From the NCBI GenBank assembly GCA_017500625.1, contig JAFVYX010000056.1, positions 1-6,188 on the forward strand: a stretch of DNA of 6,188 bases, given 5' to 3'. Shown in pieces: positions 5,842-6,188 of the stretch. The notes under the pieces were generated by a model, which did not search any database, was not told the DNA's origin, and saw nothing but the letters and a program-made list of their open reading frames with translations. A program made the translations under genes and the position numbers. Each line of letters opens with the position of its first letter. Positions within the stretch are counted from its first letter, which is position 1. This DNA comes from Clostridia bacterium. Its GTDB lineage: Bacteria; Bacillota_A; Clostridia; Oscillospirales; CAG-272.

Positions 5842-5867
5842 AAAAGGCACCCCGTGGGGTGCCTTTT
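5842..5867 (+). terminator. Terminator of the amidohydrolase gene, repeat-family hairpin copy 3
   Basis: The stem AAAAGGCACCC (5842-5852) pairs with GGGTGCCTTTT (5857-5867) around the loop CGTG, 14 nt after the stop codon. The stem is identical to those at 4071 and 5971. The similarity continues into CGGTTATGCC (5868-5877), shared with hairpin copy 4. Confidence 0.9.
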
Positions 5868-5884
5868 CGGTTATGCCCCACCGC

Positions 5885-5939
5885 CCTCACGGAGCAGAAA
5901 TCGAGCAGAAATTGGCGCTCTTGCTCCGAAGGCGTATGA
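5885..5939 (+). repeat. 55-nt repeat core copy C, best-preserved copy
   Basis: It matches 4177-4231 at 50 of 55 positions. It contains the tandem 11-mers GGAGCAGAAAT (5891-5901) and CGAGCAGAAAT (5902-5912). It can form a perfect 7-bp stem, CGGAGCA (5890-5896) with TGCTCCG (5922-5928), and an inner GAGC/GCTC pairing (5903-5906 with 5917-5920). It lies between two terminator hairpins and continues to a tail ending ACGGCAATAG (5961-5970). No coding function is evident. Confidence 0.85.
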
Positions 5940-5970
5940 AAATACGTCAAGTGAGCAAGAACGGCAATAG

Positions 5971-5996
5971 AAAAGGCACCCCGGAGGGTGCCTTTT
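5971..5996 (-). terminator. Terminator of gap, repeat-family hairpin copy 4
   Basis: The stem AAAAGGCACCC (5971-5981) pairs with GGGTGCCTTTT (5986-5996) around the loop CGGA. Read on the minus strand it lies 32 nt after the gap stop codon and ends in TTTT, so it serves gap. It is symmetric enough to act on plus-strand readthrough too. Confidence 0.85.
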
Positions 5997-6028
5997 CGGT
6001 TATGCCGATTTCTGGCCGTGAGAGAGGA

Positions 6029-6188
6029 TTAGAGCTCGGCGAAATACTTGATGGTGCGAACCATCTGGCTGGTGTAGGAGTTCTCGTTGTCGTACCACGA
6101 GACCACCTGCACCTGCGAGGTGCCGTTGTCGAGGTTGATGACCATCGTCTGCGTGGCGTCGAAGAGCGAGCCGTAGCGCATGCCGATG
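6029..6188 (-). CDS. gap: Glyceraldehyde-3-phosphate dehydrogenase, C-terminal 52 residues
   Basis: This is the C-terminus of the NAD-dependent glycolytic enzyme that converts glyceraldehyde 3-phosphate and phosphate to 1,3-bisphosphoglycerate. On the minus strand the frame enters at the window edge and ends at TAA (6031 to 6029). The visible protein includes [20 protein letters not shown] and ends KYFAEL, the standard conserved tail of class I GAPDH with the WYDNE motif that contributes to the NAD site. The catalytic cysteine and the NAD-binding domain lie outside. It converges on the amidohydrolase gene, with repeat-family hairpins between them. Confidence 0.95.
   Translation of the reverse strand, partial: IGMRYGSLFDATQTMVINLDNGTSQVQVVSWYDNENSYTSQMVRTIKYFAEL

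Noticed and set aside
5307..5939. 210-codon plus-strand frame running into the repeat
   Set aside because: It is an out-of-frame shadow of the amidohydrolase gene, rich in Pro, Ser and Arg, and its tail is translated terminator and repeat core.
4071..6006. CRISPR array reading of the repeated segments
   Set aside because: The repeats are widely separated and of unequal spacing, form terminators, and have no regular spacers or cas genes nearby.

Overview
The window suggests a GC-rich, spore-forming member of the Clostridia, perhaps an Oscillospirales/Ruminococcaceae-type gut bacterium. This is an inference. It rests on a SpoIVB-type sporulation protease, a Gram-positive HPr kinase/phosphorylase, strong Shine-Dalgarno sites, TGTGn-extended -10 promoters and a strong G/C preference at third codon positions. 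The bias also produces long antisense shadow frames, which are left out here.

Layout. At the left edge, on the minus strand, is hprK (carbon catabolite control), with its 3' end outside the window. A short AT-rich divergent promoter region (859-1023) separates it from a two-gene plus-strand operon: a lipoprotein with a SurA/PrsA-like foldase architecture, then an unknown 219-residue protein whose C-terminal half resembles an eroded GHKL ATPase fold. A 13-bp hairpin terminator closes that operon. A single-gene unit for the SpoIVB serine protease follows. A 166-codon remnant of a LysR-family regulator (effector-binding half only) follows a repeat cluster, and then comes a 297-residue amidohydrolase-2 family enzyme. 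At the right edge, on the minus strand, is the last 52 codons of gap (glyceraldehyde-3-phosphate dehydrogenase).

The most unusual structure is a small dispersed repeat family occupying both intergenic clusters (4071-4231 and 5842-6006). It alternates near-identical terminator hairpins (stem AAAAGGCACCC/GGGTGCCTTTT with a variable 4-nt loop) with a 55-nt core that can itself fold, including one compensatory base-pair change between two copies. These hairpins appear to end spoIVB, the amidohydrolase gene and gap. The LysR remnant starts exactly where one core copy ends, so the repeat probably marks the rearrangement that removed the regulator's DNA-binding half.

The genes do not form one pathway. 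hprK and gap are central carbon control and glycolysis, spoIVB is sporulation, the lipoprotein operon is envelope protein folding or quality control, and the amidohydrolase substrate is unknown. No CRISPR array, tRNA, rRNA, transposase or phage gene was seen.
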